A stretch of DNA of 64,000 nt from Nocardia sp. CC227C (GTDB lineage: Bacteria; Actinomycetota; Actinomycetes; Mycobacteriales; Mycobacteriaceae): contig NZ_JASITE010000015.1 in assembly GCF_030767025.1 (NCBI RefSeq), positions 1 through 64,000 on the forward strand, in the 5' to 3' direction. The notes beneath the pieces are model-generated. The model did not search any database. It saw only the letters and a program-made list of their open reading frames with translations, and was not told the DNA's origin. Of the stretch, positions 35,666 to 46,800 are shown in pieces (positions within the stretch are counted from its first letter, which is position 1; the number at the start of each line of letters is the position of its first letter). A program made the translations under genes and the position numbers.

Positions 35666-38600
35666 ATGTCGTTATCGGCCTCCGATGTAATCGCTGCCGT
35701 TGCAACGGTTCTCGATGTACCACCGACCACGCTCGATCCCGACGAGGATCTGCTGCAGCGTGGCCTCGACTCGATCAGCGCCATGGCGTTGGCCGGCCGG
35801 TGGCGGCGCGCCGGATCGGGGGTGCGCTTCGTCGACCTGCTCGAACGGCCGCGCCTCTCGGCCTGGGTGGAGATGGTCGGCGAGCGCGGATCCGCCTCGG
35901 GTGACGAAGCTCTCGAGCCGTCCGGTGTCGAGGAACCGGACCGGGTGCGCGCGGGCGAGCGTGACGATCGCGCCGCGATCGCGTCGCCCGAGCCCGCGGC
36001 GAGCGAACCGTTCGATCTGGCGACCATGCAGCACGCCTACTGGGTCGGTCGGCAGCCCGGACAACGCCTCGGTGGGGTCGCGGCCCACTTCTACAACGAA
36101 TTCGACGGCCGCACCGTGGATCCGGGTCGCTTGGAGACCGCGGTGACGGCGCTGCTGGCGCGCCACGACATGCTGCGCGCCGGATTCGATGCCGACGGCC
36201 GCCAGCGCGTACTGGCGCGCAGTCCGTGGAACGGCCTGCGGGTGAACGACTTCCGATCCGATCCGGCCGGACTGGAGAGGTTGCGCGCGGAGCTGTCACA
36301 TCGGCAGCTGGATGTCGCGCGCGGCGAGGTATTCGACATTCAGCTCTCGCTGACCCCCGATGGGACGCGCGTGCACGTCAATCTGGATATGCTCGCCGCC
36401 GACGCGCAGAGCCTGCGCATCCTGTTCGCCGACCTGGCCGCGCTGTACCGCGACCCGCGGGCACCCCTGCCCGAACTGCGCTACAGCTATCGCCGCTACC
36501 TCGCCGAGCACCGCGAACGGGTGCGGAACCGGCCGGAATACCGTGCGGCGCGCGAGTACTGGCGTGGACGGCTGCCCGACCTGCCGGGCGCGCCCAACCT
36601 TCCGGCCGCTCTCGCCTCGGCACCGGTAGCTTCGGGACCGGTCGCTACAGGATCGGCAGAGGTGGCACCGGTCGATCCGGAATCCGCTGGTCCGGCAGCG
36701 GTTGCTACACCACTGGCGGGTCCGGCACCGGCCGCTACGGTGTCGGCCGCTTCGGCACCGGTCGATCCGGCGTCGGGGGCTTCGATGTCAGCTGGTTCGG
36801 CATCGGCGGGGTCGATGTCGGCGGGTTCGGCATCGGCGGGGTCGATGTCGGCGGGTTCGGCATCGGCGGGGTCGATGTCGGCGGGTTCGGTGTCGGCCTC
36901 CACGGCAGTGACCGCCGATCATGTGTTGGCGGTGTCGGGTCCGGCCGCTTCGGTTTCGGGCCGGGCGGGTGCTCGGGTGGTTCGCAAGCACCATCGGTTG
37001 TCTCCCGATGCGCGCGGGCGGCTCGAACAGGGCGCGCGGCGGCGGGGGCTCACCCCGGCCGTTGCTATTGCGGCCGTATTCGCCGAGGTGGTCGCGGCGT
37101 GGAGTGCGCAGCCGTCCTTCCTGCTCAATGTGCCGCTGTTCGACCGTGAGCCACTGCACCCGGATGTCGCCGCGCTGGTAGGCGATTTCACCTCGTCGGT
37201 GCTGGTGGCGGTGGACGCGGGGGTGCCGGGCACCTTCGCCGAGCGCGCCTCGGCGCTGCAACGGCGGTTCCGTGCCGACGCCGCCCACGCCGACTATCCC
37301 GGCGTCGACGTGCTCCGCGACCTGAGCCGCCACCACGGGGACGCGCAGCTCGCGCCGGTCGTCTACACCAGCGCCCTCGGATTGGGCGAACTGTTCGCGC
37401 CACAGGTGCGCGAATGCTTCGGCGAACCGGTCTGGATCATCTCGCAGGGCCCGCAGGTCACCCTGGACGCCCAGGTCACCGAATTCGACGGCGGCCTGCT
37501 CGTCAATTGGGACGCCCGCCGCGACGCCTTCGCCCCCGGCGTCCTGGACGCCATGTTCACCGCCTACACCGACCTGCTCGACCTGCTGGTCGCCGACGCC
37601 ACCGCCTGGGACCGCCCGGTCCCGAGCCTGCTCCCCGCCGAACAGCGCGCCGTCCGCGACGCTGTGAACGCCACCGGCGTCTCCCGCCCCGCGCACGCGC
37701 CGGAGCAATGGAGGGAGTCGGTGCGCGGTTCCGGCATGCGGGTGGACCGGATCGCCGATGACAGGGCGGAACCGGGTAGCCAGCGCGCCGGGCTCCGTAC
37801 GACGAATGCCCCCGCACCCACCGAGTCGCCCGAGGCCAGCGTCACGGAGGCCGCTGGGATTTCGGGCGTCGCGGGGACTGTCGGAGTTTCGGTCGGCACG
37901 GGAGCTGTCGGGGCTTCAGCTGTCACCGGAGCTGCCGAGAACTCGGCCGTCACGAAATCCGCCCCGTCCCCGGCGGCTGTCCCCGGCTCCGCCGACTCGA
38001 CTGCGACGAGCCTCCCGGGATCGGGCCGCACCGCCGCTGCCAGAGCACATGTCGGTATGGCTGGCCGCTCCGAACCAGCGGTACCCCGGGAACGGCGCAC
38101 GTCTGCCCCCACTGGCTCGGACAGGGTCGGCGGGCTGCCGGTTTCGGGTTCTGTCCCGAACGGCGTAGGCAGGCCTACGGTTCCGGATGCGGGCGTTGGC
38201 CTGAACGGTATTGTCGGACAATCGGTTTCGGGTGCGCTCGGATTGCACGAGCCCTTCTTCGCCTGGGCCGACGGTACGCCCGACGCGCCCGCCGTGCTGT
38301 GGGGCGAGGACGGCTGTCTCACCTACGGTGAGCTGGCCCGGCGCGCGCGGGCGATTGCCGCGGACCTCCCGGCGGGGCATCTGCTGCCGGTGCGGCTGCC
38401 GAAGGGGCCGGATCAGATCGCCACGGTGCTGGGCATTCTCGCGGCCGGTTCTGCCTACGTTCCGGTGGGCGTCGACCAGCCTCCGCACCGGCGCGAGCGG
38501 ATCCTGCGCCACACCGGTCCGCTGCCCGCGGACGAGCCGGACGGGTTGGCCTACGTCATCTTCACCTCCGGGTCCACCGGAGATCCCAAGGGCGTTCGGA

Positions 38601-41600
38601 TTCCGCACACCGCCGCCGTCAACACCATCGACGACCTCACCGGGCGGTTCGCGCTGACCAGCCGGGACCGCACGCTGGCGGTGTCGGCACTGGACTTCGA
38701 CCTGTCGGTCTTCGACATCTTCGCCCCGCTGCGCACGGGCGGCGCGGTGGTGCTGGTGGGGGAGGAGCAGCGGCGCGATCCGGCGGCGTGGGCCGACCTC
38801 ATCACCCGGCACGGCGTGACGGTCCTCAACTGCGTCCCGGCCGTTCTCGACATGCTGGTGTCGACCACCCGGGACCTGCCGCTGCGGACGGTGCTGGTCG
38901 GCGGTGACCGCGTGAGCGTCGACCTGCCCGCCCGGCTGCACGCGGCCGCGCCCGGCTGTGTCTTCGCCGCCCTCGGCGGCACCACCGAGACGGCCATCCA
39001 CTCCACCATCCAGCTCGTGAAACCCGATGCGGTGCAGGAGTTCTCCGGTCCGGCCGCGGGCTGGAACTCGATTCCCTACGGCACGCCGCTGCGCGATGTG
39101 GCCTGCCGGGTGGTCGACGCGCTCGGGCGCGACCGGCCGGACTGGGTGCCCGGTGAGCTGCTGATCGGCGGAGCCGGGGTGGCGCGCGGCTACCTCGGCG
39201 ACCCCGACCGCACCCGGGAGCGCTTCGTCGACGGCTGGTATCGCACCGGCGATCTGGCCCGCTACCGGCCCGACGGCACCCTGGAATTCCTCGGCCGCAT
39301 GGATCATCAGGTCAAGGTGCGCGGCCACCGCATCGAGCCCGGTGAGATCGACGCCGCACTGCTCGCGCACCCCGCGGTGGGCCGCGCGGTCACGGTGGCC
39401 GCCGGTTCCCGGCTGGCCGCGGCCGTCACCCCGGTGCACGAACCGGTCGAGGTGACCGCCTTCGACCCACCCTGCGCGGCGGCCGTGGATCAGGTGCCGC
39501 TGGTGCACGCCACGCTCACGCGGCTGCTCGAGGAAACGACCCACATCGCCGAGCGCTTCGAACCGCTCGTGGCACGGTGGCGGGAGTGGCTGCTCGACAA
39601 CGAGGCACAAGTCTCGACCGACACCACGCGCACCGGGCGGACGCGGCCGAACCGGGCTAACGGGCCGGTCGAACCGCTTCCGGTGGACCCGCTTCCGGTG
39701 GATCTGCTTCCGGTGGAACCGCTCCCGGTCGAACCGCTTCCAGCGGAACCACTTCCGGTCGAACCGCTTTCGGCGGATCTGCTTCCGGCGGACCCGCTTC
39801 CGGCGGACCCGCTTCCGGCGGACCCGCTTCCGGCGGAACCACTCCCGGCGGAACCACTCCCGGTGGAACCACTCCCGGTGGAACCACTGGCGCGCGTGCT
39901 GTCGGGAGAACGTGATCCGCTCACGCTGCTCGGCCACCCCGTGCTCGCGCCCGCGGCACTGCTGTGGGCGCTGCCGGAGACCGCGACGGCACTCGGCGCG
40001 ATTCTCGATGCGGTGCGCGACCTGGCGGGCCGGACCGCCCGCCCGATCCGCATCGCCGAACTGGGCGACAATCTCGGCGACCGACTGCTGGCCGCGATCG
40101 ACCGCGACCCCGCACTGTCGTCCGACGCCGTCGAGTACACGTGCGTCCCGCGCACCGGGCAGGTGCCCGAATCCCTGCACGGACAGTGCGATCTCGTGCT
40201 CGCCTTCGCCACCCTGCACACCTATCCGGATCCGGCCGCCGGGCTGTCGGTCGCGGCATACCTGCTGCGCCCCAAGGGTGTGCTGGTACTGGTCGAACAG
40301 CCCGAACTGCCGCCGCTGGGGCTGCTCTCGGCGGCGCTGCTGGAGGGCGGCTTCACCGGCGGCGATCCGATGTCCCCACCCCGGCGCTGGCAGGAACTGC
40401 TGGCGGTCGGTGGATTCGCCGTCGAGCGGGCCGCCGCCCACGGCACCCTGTTCAGCCTGACGGCCGCCTGGACCGGCACCCCGGTCGATACCGCCGACCT
40501 GGCGGCCTTCCTGTCCGAGCGGCTGCCCGAGCCGATGCGGCCCGACGTCATCCGGGTGCTGCCCCGGCTGCCGCTGTCGCCCAACGGGAAGATCGACCGG
40601 GCCGCGCTCACCGCGCTGCTCGCCGAATCCGAACCGGCCACCGCGGTGACGCCCCCGGCCACGGCGGCGGAACGCCGGGTCGCGGCGGTGTGGTCGGAAG
40701 TGCTGGGCGTCAACGGTATCGGCCGCGAGCACGACTTCTTCGCCCTCGGCGGCGACTCCCTGCTCGCCACCCGAATGGTGGGGCGCTTCGCCGGAACGAA
40801 GCTCGCCGACCTCTACGCCCACCGGACCGTCGCGAGCTTCGCCGCGCGGCTGCGTGCCGACGACGAGACCGGAATCCGCACCGTGACCGCCGATCCCGAC
40901 GCCCGCCACGAGCCGTTCCCGGCTTCCGACATCCAGCGCGCGTACTGGATCGGCCGGGGCAGCGGTGCGGCCCTCGGCGGCGTCGGCACCCACTACTACA
41001 GCGAATTCGACTGCCCCGATCTGGATCCGGAACGCTTCGAACGGGCGTGGCGGACATTGATCGCCCGCCACGAGATGCTGCGGGCGGTCTTCGACGCCGA
41101 CGGCAATCAGCGGATTCTGCGGGTCGCCGACCTGCCGCCGTGGCGGATGCAGCGGGTGGACGGCGATATTCGCGCACTGATGTCGCACCAGGTGCTCGAT
41201 CCGCACACCTGGCCGCTGTTCGACGTGCGGCTGGGCTCCGACGGTCGTGTCGGCATCAGCCTGGACAATATCGTGCTGGACGGGCTGAGCATGATGATCC
41301 TGTTCTCCGAACTGGATCTGCTCTACCGGAATCCGGACGCCGAGCTCGCGCCGATCGACGTCTCCTTCCGCGACTACATGACCCAGGTCCGGCCCGCGGC
41401 GGAGGACGAGTCCCGGCGGTACTGGCTGGACCGGATTCCGCAGCTGCCGCCCGCGCCGAGCCCGCCGCTGCGGGTGGATCCGGCCACCGTGGGCGTGCCG
41501 CGTTTCGTCCGCCGCTCCGGGCGGCTGTCGGCCGCCTCGTGGGAGGGACTGCGGCGCACGGCCCGCGCCGAGGGCCTCACTCCGACGACGCTGCTGCTCG

Positions 41601-43852
41601 CCTGCTACGGGGAGGTCCTGGCCAGATGGTCCGGCCGCCCCGACATCACCGTCAATGTCACGCTGTTCGACCGCGTCGCGGCGCACCCGCACATCAATCG
41701 GGTGCTCGGCGACTTCACCTCCCTGCTGTTCACCGAATTCCGCAGCGCGGCGAGCATTCTCGACTCCGCTCGGCGGCTGCACGAGCGCATGTGGTCCGAT
41801 CTCGACCACCGCGACGCCTCGCCCATGTGGGTGCTGCGTGAACTGGCCCGCCATCACGGTGAACAGGTCGGTTTCCCGATCGTGTTCACCAGTGCGCTCG
41901 GGGTCGCCGAGGACGGGCTGTCACTGGACCCCTCCGGCTTCGGTGAGAAGGTGTGGGCGATCTCGCAGACGCCGCAGGTGTGGATGGACCTCCAGGTGCA
42001 CGAGGCGGACGGCGGCCTGGCGTACGCACTCGACACCGTGGACGAACTGTTCTGCGAGGGAACGGTTCCCGCGCTGTTCGAGGCATTCGAAGAGCTGGTG
42101 CGGGAGCTGGGGGACCGGCGCGCGACCACGGTCTCGACACCGCGCGCCGCACTCGGACGCGGCGTCGGGCCCGGAACGGCGCGGCACGGACTGCTGCACG
42201 AACGCTGCTTCGCGCAGCGGCCGGACGCGGTGGCGCTCATCCACGACGGCGGCGAGGTCACCTACGGCGAACTGACCGATCGCGCCCTGCGAATCGCGGC
42301 GTCGCTGCCGCCGAACCGGGTGATCGCGGTATCGCTGCCGAAGGGCCCCGATCAGATCGCCGCGGTACTCGGTGTGCTCGCGGCCGGTTCGGCCTATCTG
42401 CCGATCGGCGTCGACCAGCCCGAGGCGCGCCGGCAGCGGGTACTGGCCGCCGCCGGAGCGGAGATCGTGATCGACGACATCGAGCGGTTCGTCGCGGCAG
42501 CCCCCGCGGCGGCCCCGGTGCCGACCGCGCCCGATGCCCTGGCCTACGTCATCTACACCTCCGGTTCGACAGGCGATCCGAAGGGCGTCGAGATCACCCA
42601 CGCCGCCGCGTACAACACCGTCACCGATATCAACGAACGCTACGACGTCGACTCCCGCGACCGCGTACTCGCCGTCTCCGCACTGGATTTCGACCTGTCG
42701 GTGTACGACATCTTCGGTCTGCTGTCGGTCGGCGGCACGGTGGTGCTGATCGAGGAGGACGCGCGACGCGACGCACGGGCCTGGTCGCGACTGGTGACCG
42801 AATATGGCGTCACCGTGTGGAACACCGTCCCGACCCTGCTGGACATGCTGTTGGCCGCCACCGACACGGCGACGCTGCCGCTGCGTCTGGTGCTGGTCTC
42901 CGGCGATTGGGTGAACCTGGACTCGCCCGCTCGGCTGCACGCCGTCGCACCCGACTGCCGCTTCGTCGCGCTCGGCGGTGCCACCGAGGCCGCCATCTGG
43001 TCGAATGCCTGTGAGGTGCGCGAGGTTCCGGAGCAGTGGACCTCGATTCCCTACGGCCACGCGCTGCGCGGACAGCGCTACCGCGTCGTGGACGATCTCG
43101 GCCGCGACTGCCCGGACTGGGTCGCGGGCGAACTGTGGATCGGCGGGGCGGGCGTGGCGCGCGGCTATCGGGGTGACCCGGAACTGACCGCCGCGAAGTT
43201 CGTCTCGCACGACGGCGTGCGCTGGTACCGGACGGGGGACCGAGGTCGCTTCTGGGCCGACGGCACCCTCGAATTCCTCGGCCGCACCGACCATCAGGTC
43301 AAGATCCGCGGGCACCGCATCGAACTCGGCGAGATCGAATCGGCCCTGGCGTCGTATCCGGGCGTCGCCGACGGTGTCGCCGTGGCGACGGGGGAACGGA
43401 CGCGGCGACGGCTGGCCGGATTCGTGGTACCGCACCCCGACGGCCCGGTGCCGGAAACCGATGCCCTGCGCGAACACCTGCGCGGCCTGCTGCCGTCGTA
43501 TGCGGTCCCGCATGCGCTGGTGGTGCTGGACGCACTGCCGCTGACCGCGAACGGCAAGGTCGACCGGCGGGCGCTCGCGGAATTCGATCACGAGATCACC
43601 GTGGACCCGCCGACCGGCCCTACCGAGACACTGCTGGCCGCACTGCTCGGCGAATTGCTGCGGGTGACACCGGGCCGCGACGACAACTTCTTCGCACTCG
43701 GCTGCGACAGCCTGATCGTCACCCGCCTCACCGAACGCCTGCGCCGAGAGCACGGCATTCGACTGACCCTGCGCGAAGTGTTCTCCGCGCCGACCATTGC
43801 CGACCTCGCGGGGTTCATCGACACCCGGCGAATCGAGGAAGGGGAGCTGTGA
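35666..43852 (+). CDS. NRPS1: carrier-Cy-A(interrupted)-PCP-Cy-A-PCP
   Basis: A 2728-aa synthetase combining a PchE-like module with a further Cy-A-PCP module. Order: aryl carrier (about 1-75, Ser36 in GLDSIS); Cy1 (about 115-645, DMLAADAQS fits DxxxxDxxS) with a low-complexity insertion at about 312-432; linker (675-855); A1 (about 858-1650, FTSGSTGDPKG), split after its A8 motif by a PLPVE-type repeat (1336-1409) and a degenerate methyltransferase-like domain (1445-1595, no GxGxG) like the epimerase insert of PchE; PCP1 (GGDSLLA, about 1698); Cy2 (1749 on, DNIVLDGLS); A2 (about 2175-2600); PCP2 (GCDSLIV). Pocket codes read by eye are DLFNLGLIH for A1 and DLYNLSLIW for A2, the latter a cysteine code. 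ATG 35666 has GAGGAGGG upstream. Confidence 0.93.
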   Translation: MSLSASDVIAAVATVLDVPPTTLDPDEDLLQRGLDSISAMALAGRWRRAGSGVRFVDLLERPRLSAWVEMVGERGSASGDEALEPSGVEEPDRVRAGERDDRAAIASPEPAASEPFDLATMQHAYWVGRQPGQRLGGVAAHFYNEFDGRTVDPGRLETAVTALLARHDMLRAGFDADGRQRVLARSPWNGLRVNDFRSDPAGLERLRAELSHRQLDVARGEVFDIQLSLTPDGTRVHVNLDMLAADAQSLRILFADLAALYRDPRAPLPELRYSYRRYLAEHRERVRNRPEYRAAREYWRGRLPDLPGAPNLPAALASAPVASGPVATGSAEVAPVDPESAGPAAVATPLAGPAPAATVSAASAPVDPASGASMSAGSASAGSMSAGSASAGSMSAGSASAGSMSAGSVSASTAVTADHVLAVSGPAASVSGRAGARVVRKHHRLSPDARGRLEQGARRRGLTPAVAIAAVFAEVVAAWSAQPSFLLNVPLFDREPLHPDVAALVGDFTSSVLVAVDAGVPGTFAERASALQRRFRADAAHADYPGVDVLRDLSRHHGDAQLAPVVYTSALGLGELFAPQVRECFGEPVWIISQGPQVTLDAQVTEFDGGLLVNWDARRDAFAPGVLDAMFTAYTDLLDLLVADATAWDRPVPSLLPAEQRAVRDAVNATGVSRPAHAPEQWRESVRGSGMRVDRIADDRAEPGSQRAGLRTTNAPAPTESPEASVTEAAGISGVAGTVGVSVGTGAVGASAVTGAAENSAVTKSAPSPAAVPGSADSTATSLPGSGRTAAARAHVGMAGRSEPAVPRERRTSAPTGSDRVGGLPVSGSVPNGVGRPTVPDAGVGLNGIVGQSVSGALGLHEPFFAWADGTPDAPAVLWGEDGCLTYGELARRARAIAADLPAGHLLPVRLPKGPDQIATVLGILAAGSAYVPVGVDQPPHRRERILRHTGPLPADEPDGLAYVIFTSGSTGDPKGVRIPHTAAVNTIDDLTGRFALTSRDRTLAVSALDFDLSVFDIFAPLRTGGAVVLVGEEQRRDPAAWADLITRHGVTVLNCVPAVLDMLVSTTRDLPLRTVLVGGDRVSVDLPARLHAAAPGCVFAALGGTTETAIHSTIQLVKPDAVQEFSGPAAGWNSIPYGTPLRDVACRVVDALGRDRPDWVPGELLIGGAGVARGYLGDPDRTRERFVDGWYRTGDLARYRPDGTLEFLGRMDHQVKVRGHRIEPGEIDAALLAHPAVGRAVTVAAGSRLAAAVTPVHEPVEVTAFDPPCAAAVDQVPLVHATLTRLLEETTHIAERFEPLVARWREWLLDNEAQVSTDTTRTGRTRPNRANGPVEPLPVDPLPVDLLPVEPLPVEPLPAEPLPVEPLSADLLPADPLPADPLPADPLPAEPLPAEPLPVEPLPVEPLARVLSGERDPLTLLGHPVLAPAALLWALPETATALGAILDAVRDLAGRTARPIRIAELGDNLGDRLLAAIDRDPALSSDAVEYTCVPRTGQVPESLHGQCDLVLAFATLHTYPDPAAGLSVAAYLLRPKGVLVLVEQPELPPLGLLSAALLEGGFTGGDPMSPPRRWQELLAVGGFAVERAAAHGTLFSLTAAWTGTPVDTADLAAFLSERLPEPMRPDVIRVLPRLPLSPNGKIDRAALTALLAESEPATAVTPPATAAERRVAAVWSEVLGVNGIGREHDFFALGGDSLLATRMVGRFAGTKLADLYAHRTVASFAARLRADDETGIRTVTADPDARHEPFPASDIQRAYWIGRGSGAALGGVGTHYYSEFDCPDLDPERFERAWRTLIARHEMLRAVFDADGNQRILRVADLPPWRMQRVDGDIRALMSHQVLDPHTWPLFDVRLGSDGRVGISLDNIVLDGLSMMILFSELDLLYRNPDAELAPIDVSFRDYMTQVRPAAEDESRRYWLDRIPQLPPAPSPPLRVDPATVGVPRFVRRSGRLSAASWEGLRRTARAEGLTPTTLLLACYGEVLARWSGRPDITVNVTLFDRVAAHPHINRVLGDFTSLLFTEFRSAASILDSARRLHERMWSDLDHRDASPMWVLRELARHHGEQVGFPIVFTSALGVAEDGLSLDPSGFGEKVWAISQTPQVWMDLQVHEADGGLAYALDTVDELFCEGTVPALFEAFEELVRELGDRRATTVSTPRAALGRGVGPGTARHGLLHERCFAQRPDAVALIHDGGEVTYGELTDRALRIAASLPPNRVIAVSLPKGPDQIAAVLGVLAAGSAYLPIGVDQPEARRQRVLAAAGAEIVIDDIERFVAAAPAAAPVPTAPDALAYVIYTSGSTGDPKGVEITHAAAYNTVTDINERYDVDSRDRVLAVSALDFDLSVYDIFGLLSVGGTVVLIEEDARRDARAWSRLVTEYGVTVWNTVPTLLDMLLAATDTATLPLRLVLVSGDWVNLDSPARLHAVAPDCRFVALGGATEAAIWSNACEVREVPEQWTSIPYGHALRGQRYRVVDDLGRDCPDWVAGELWIGGAGVARGYRGDPELTAAKFVSHDGVRWYRTGDRGRFWADGTLEFLGRTDHQVKIRGHRIELGEIESALASYPGVADGVAVATGERTRRRLAGFVVPHPDGPVPETDALREHLRGLLPSYAVPHALVVLDALPLTANGKVDRRALAEFDHEITVDPPTGPTETLLAALLGELLRVTPGRDDNFFALGCDSLIVTRLTERLRREHGIRLTLREVFSAPTIADLAGFIDTRRIEEGEL
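36781..36900 (+). repeat. 30-bp minisatellite inside the Cy1 coding region
   Basis: Three identical 30-bp units starting at 36796, 36826 and 36856, flanked by partial copies, code for repeats of SAGSASAGSM in the low-complexity insertion of the Cy1 domain. Identity at the base level points to recent expansion; the length (multiple of three) keeps the frame open. Confidence 0.9.
39673..39890 (+). repeat. 15-bp repeat coding PLPVE/PLPAD pentapeptides
   Basis: About 14-15 units close to CCGCTTCCGGTGGAC code for P-L-P-(V/A)-(E/D) in the linker between the A1 core and its inserted methyltransferase-like domain. Some adjacent units are identical, others diverged, suggesting repeated expansion. Confidence 0.85.
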
Positions 43853-46800
43853 ACAGCCCATCCGACACCCGTCCCGCCACTGTCCCGGCCGAAGCCGATC
43901 CGGCCGAACTGATCGCGCGCCTGCGCCGCCTCGGCATCGAGTTGTGGACCGAGGAGGGCGCACTGCGCTACCGCGCCCCGGCCGGAGTCTTCACCGACGA
44001 GCTCAAGCAGACGCTGAAGCGGCACCGCGACGACGTCATCGCCCTGCTGTCCGCGCAGCGCACCCTGACACCCGCGCCGGAGCAGCGCTTCGAACCGTTC
44101 CCGCTCACCGATGTGCAATCGGCCTACCTGCTCGGCCAGACGGACGCCTTCGACTACGGCGGCGTCTCCTGCCACGGCTATCTCGAGGTCTGGCTCGGCG
44201 AGGTGGACCCGGACGCGGTGCAGACGGCCTGGGCCGACCTCGTCCGCCGCCACGACATGCTGCGCGCGGTCGTCGATCCGGCCACCGGAACCCAGCGGAT
44301 ACTGCCCGACGTGCCGCCGGTGCGGGTGCGGCGCGACGACTCCGCGGAACGGGTGCGCGCCGAGCTGAGCCACGCCCGCTACGACGCCGCCCGCTGGCCG
44401 CTGCACTCGCTGTGCCTGACACCGGGCTGGCTGCTGCACCTCTCGGTCGATCTGCTCATCGCCGATTTCGCCAGTGTGCAACTGCTGGTGGGCGAACTGC
44501 TGGCCCTGCTGCGCGGTGAGACACTGCCGCCGATCGACATCTCCTTCCGCGACTACGTGCTCGCCCAGCGCGCCCTGCGGGACGGTCCCGACTACGCCGA
44601 GCACCGCGACTACTGGCAGGACCGGCTCGACGAACTCCCGCCCGGCCCGGACCTGCCGCTGGCGGCCGCCGGTGCGGCACCCGGCGAATCCGGTGCGGCG
44701 CGACCGTCGTCCACCGCGCGATCGGCGGCCGCGACCCCGGGGCCTGCCACGACGGAGACCGCGACCGACACCCCGACCGACAACGACAGCGGATCGACGT
44801 CGGCCGTCCGCTTCCACCGGCTCCAGCGGCGGATACCCACGGTCCGCGACAGCGCGGCCGCACACGGCGTCACCACTTCGGCGCTGGTGCTCGCCGCGTA
44901 CGCCGAGGCGATCGGACGGTGGAGCCGCACCCCGCGGTTCACCGTCAATATGCCGTTGCAGAACCGGCTCGCCCTGCACGAGCAGGTCTGTGCCCTGGTC
45001 GGCGATTTCACCTCGGTCAACCTGCTGGAGGTCGATCTCACCGAGCCGGTGCCGCTGGTCGAACGGGCGCGCCGACTGGGTGCGCGGCTGCTGTCCGACA
45101 TCGACCACCGGCTCTACTCCGGGGTCGAGGTGCTGCGCGAACTCGGCCGCCGGGCCGCGAACGACGCCACCGACAGCGGGCGGACGCTCATGCCGGTGGT
45201 CTTCACCGGGGTGCTGGGCGGCGGTACCGAGGTGCGCTACGGCATCAGCCAGACCCCGCAGGTGTGGATCGACTGCCAGGCCGTGGAGCAGGACGACACC
45301 ATGCTCGTCAGCTGGGATGTGCGCGAGGGCGTGTTTCCGGAGGGGCTCGCCGAGGCTGCCTTCGACATGTTCGTGACGCTGCTGACCGGACCCGCCGACA
45401 TCGGCCCGCCGCATCCGCTGCCCACGGATCAGCAGCGAATCCGCAAGGCGGTCAACGACACTCATACGGAACTGCCCACCGGCCTGCTGCACGAACCCTG
45501 GCTCGCGGCGGCGCACCGCCACGGCGACCGCCCGGCCCTCATCGCGGGCGGACGGGTGCTCAGCCACGCCGAACTGCTGGCGCGCGCACAGCGCGTCGCG
45601 GCGGCGCTGCGCGCCGAGGTGCGCCCGGGCGACCTGGTCGCCGTCACCATGGACAAGGGCCTCGATCAGATCGCCGCCGTGCTGGGCGTGCTGCTTGCCG
45701 GGGCCGCCTACGTTCCGGTCGACACCAACCAGCCCGCCCCGCGCCGCGCCGCCATGCTGGACGGAATCGACCACGTACTCACCGAGATCCCGGACACCGG
45801 CGCGGACGTCCCGGAGCTGCCGCCACCGGGAATCGACCCGGACGCGCTCGCGTACGTGATCTACACCTCCGGGTCCACCGGCACCCCGAAGGGCGTGATG
45901 ATCTCGCACGCCGCCGCGCGCAACACCATCGAGGACATCAACTCCCGGTTCGAGATCACCGAGCACGACCGGGTGCTGGGGCTGGCCCAGCTCGGTTTCG
46001 ACCTGTCCGTGTACGACATCTTCGGGGTACTGGGTGCGGGCGGCTGCCTCATCCTGCCCGACCCGGACCGGCGCGGCGATCCGTCGCACTGGGCCGAACT
46101 CATCATCGGCCACGGCGTGACGATCTGGAATTCCGTTCCGGCCCAGGCGCAGATGCTCGCCGACTATCTGCCCGGTGACGCGCCCTCGGTGCGAGTGGCA
46201 CTGCTGTCCGGCGACTGGATCCCGGTGACGCTGCCCGCGCAGCTGCGGGAGCGGCTGCCGAAAGCGCGGCTGATCAGCCTCGGCGGAGCGACGGAGGCGT
46301 CGATCTGGTCCATCAGCCACGAGATCGAGGACCTGGCACCGGGGGCGACCAGTGTGCCCTACGGAAAACCCCTGGCCAATCAGCGATTCCGCATCGTCGA
46401 CGCGCTCGGGCAGGACTGCCCGGACTGGGTGCCCGGTGAGCTGTGGATCGGCGGCGTGGGCGTGGCGCGCGGGTACCGCGGCGACGACGCGCTGACCGAT
46501 CGGAAATTCGGCGACGGCTGGTACCGCACCGGTGATCTCGGACGCTACCTGCCCGACGGGAACATCGAGTTCCTCGGCCGCGCCGACAATCAGGTGAAGG
46601 TGCGCGGGCATCGCATCGAACTGGCCGAGATCGAGGCCGCCCTGGCGGCGCACCCCGAGGTCGCGGCGGCAGCGGTGGTGGTCCAGGGCGAGGGCACCGC
46701 GCGGCGGCTGGTGGCCTTCACCGAGTCCGCGCTGCACCAGGCCGGTGCGGAGGTCCTGCGGAAGCCCACCGCCGGTGCGGCGTCGGGCGAAGTCGAGGCC

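Noticed and set aside
37916..41857. 1313-codon open frame on the minus strand
   Set aside because: Lies wholly antisense to NRPS1; His/Arg/Gly/Gln-rich composition and mirrored repeats are typical GC shadows.
41921..43963. 680-codon minus-strand open frame
   Set aside because: Antisense to Cy2-A2-PCP2 of NRPS1, with shadow composition.
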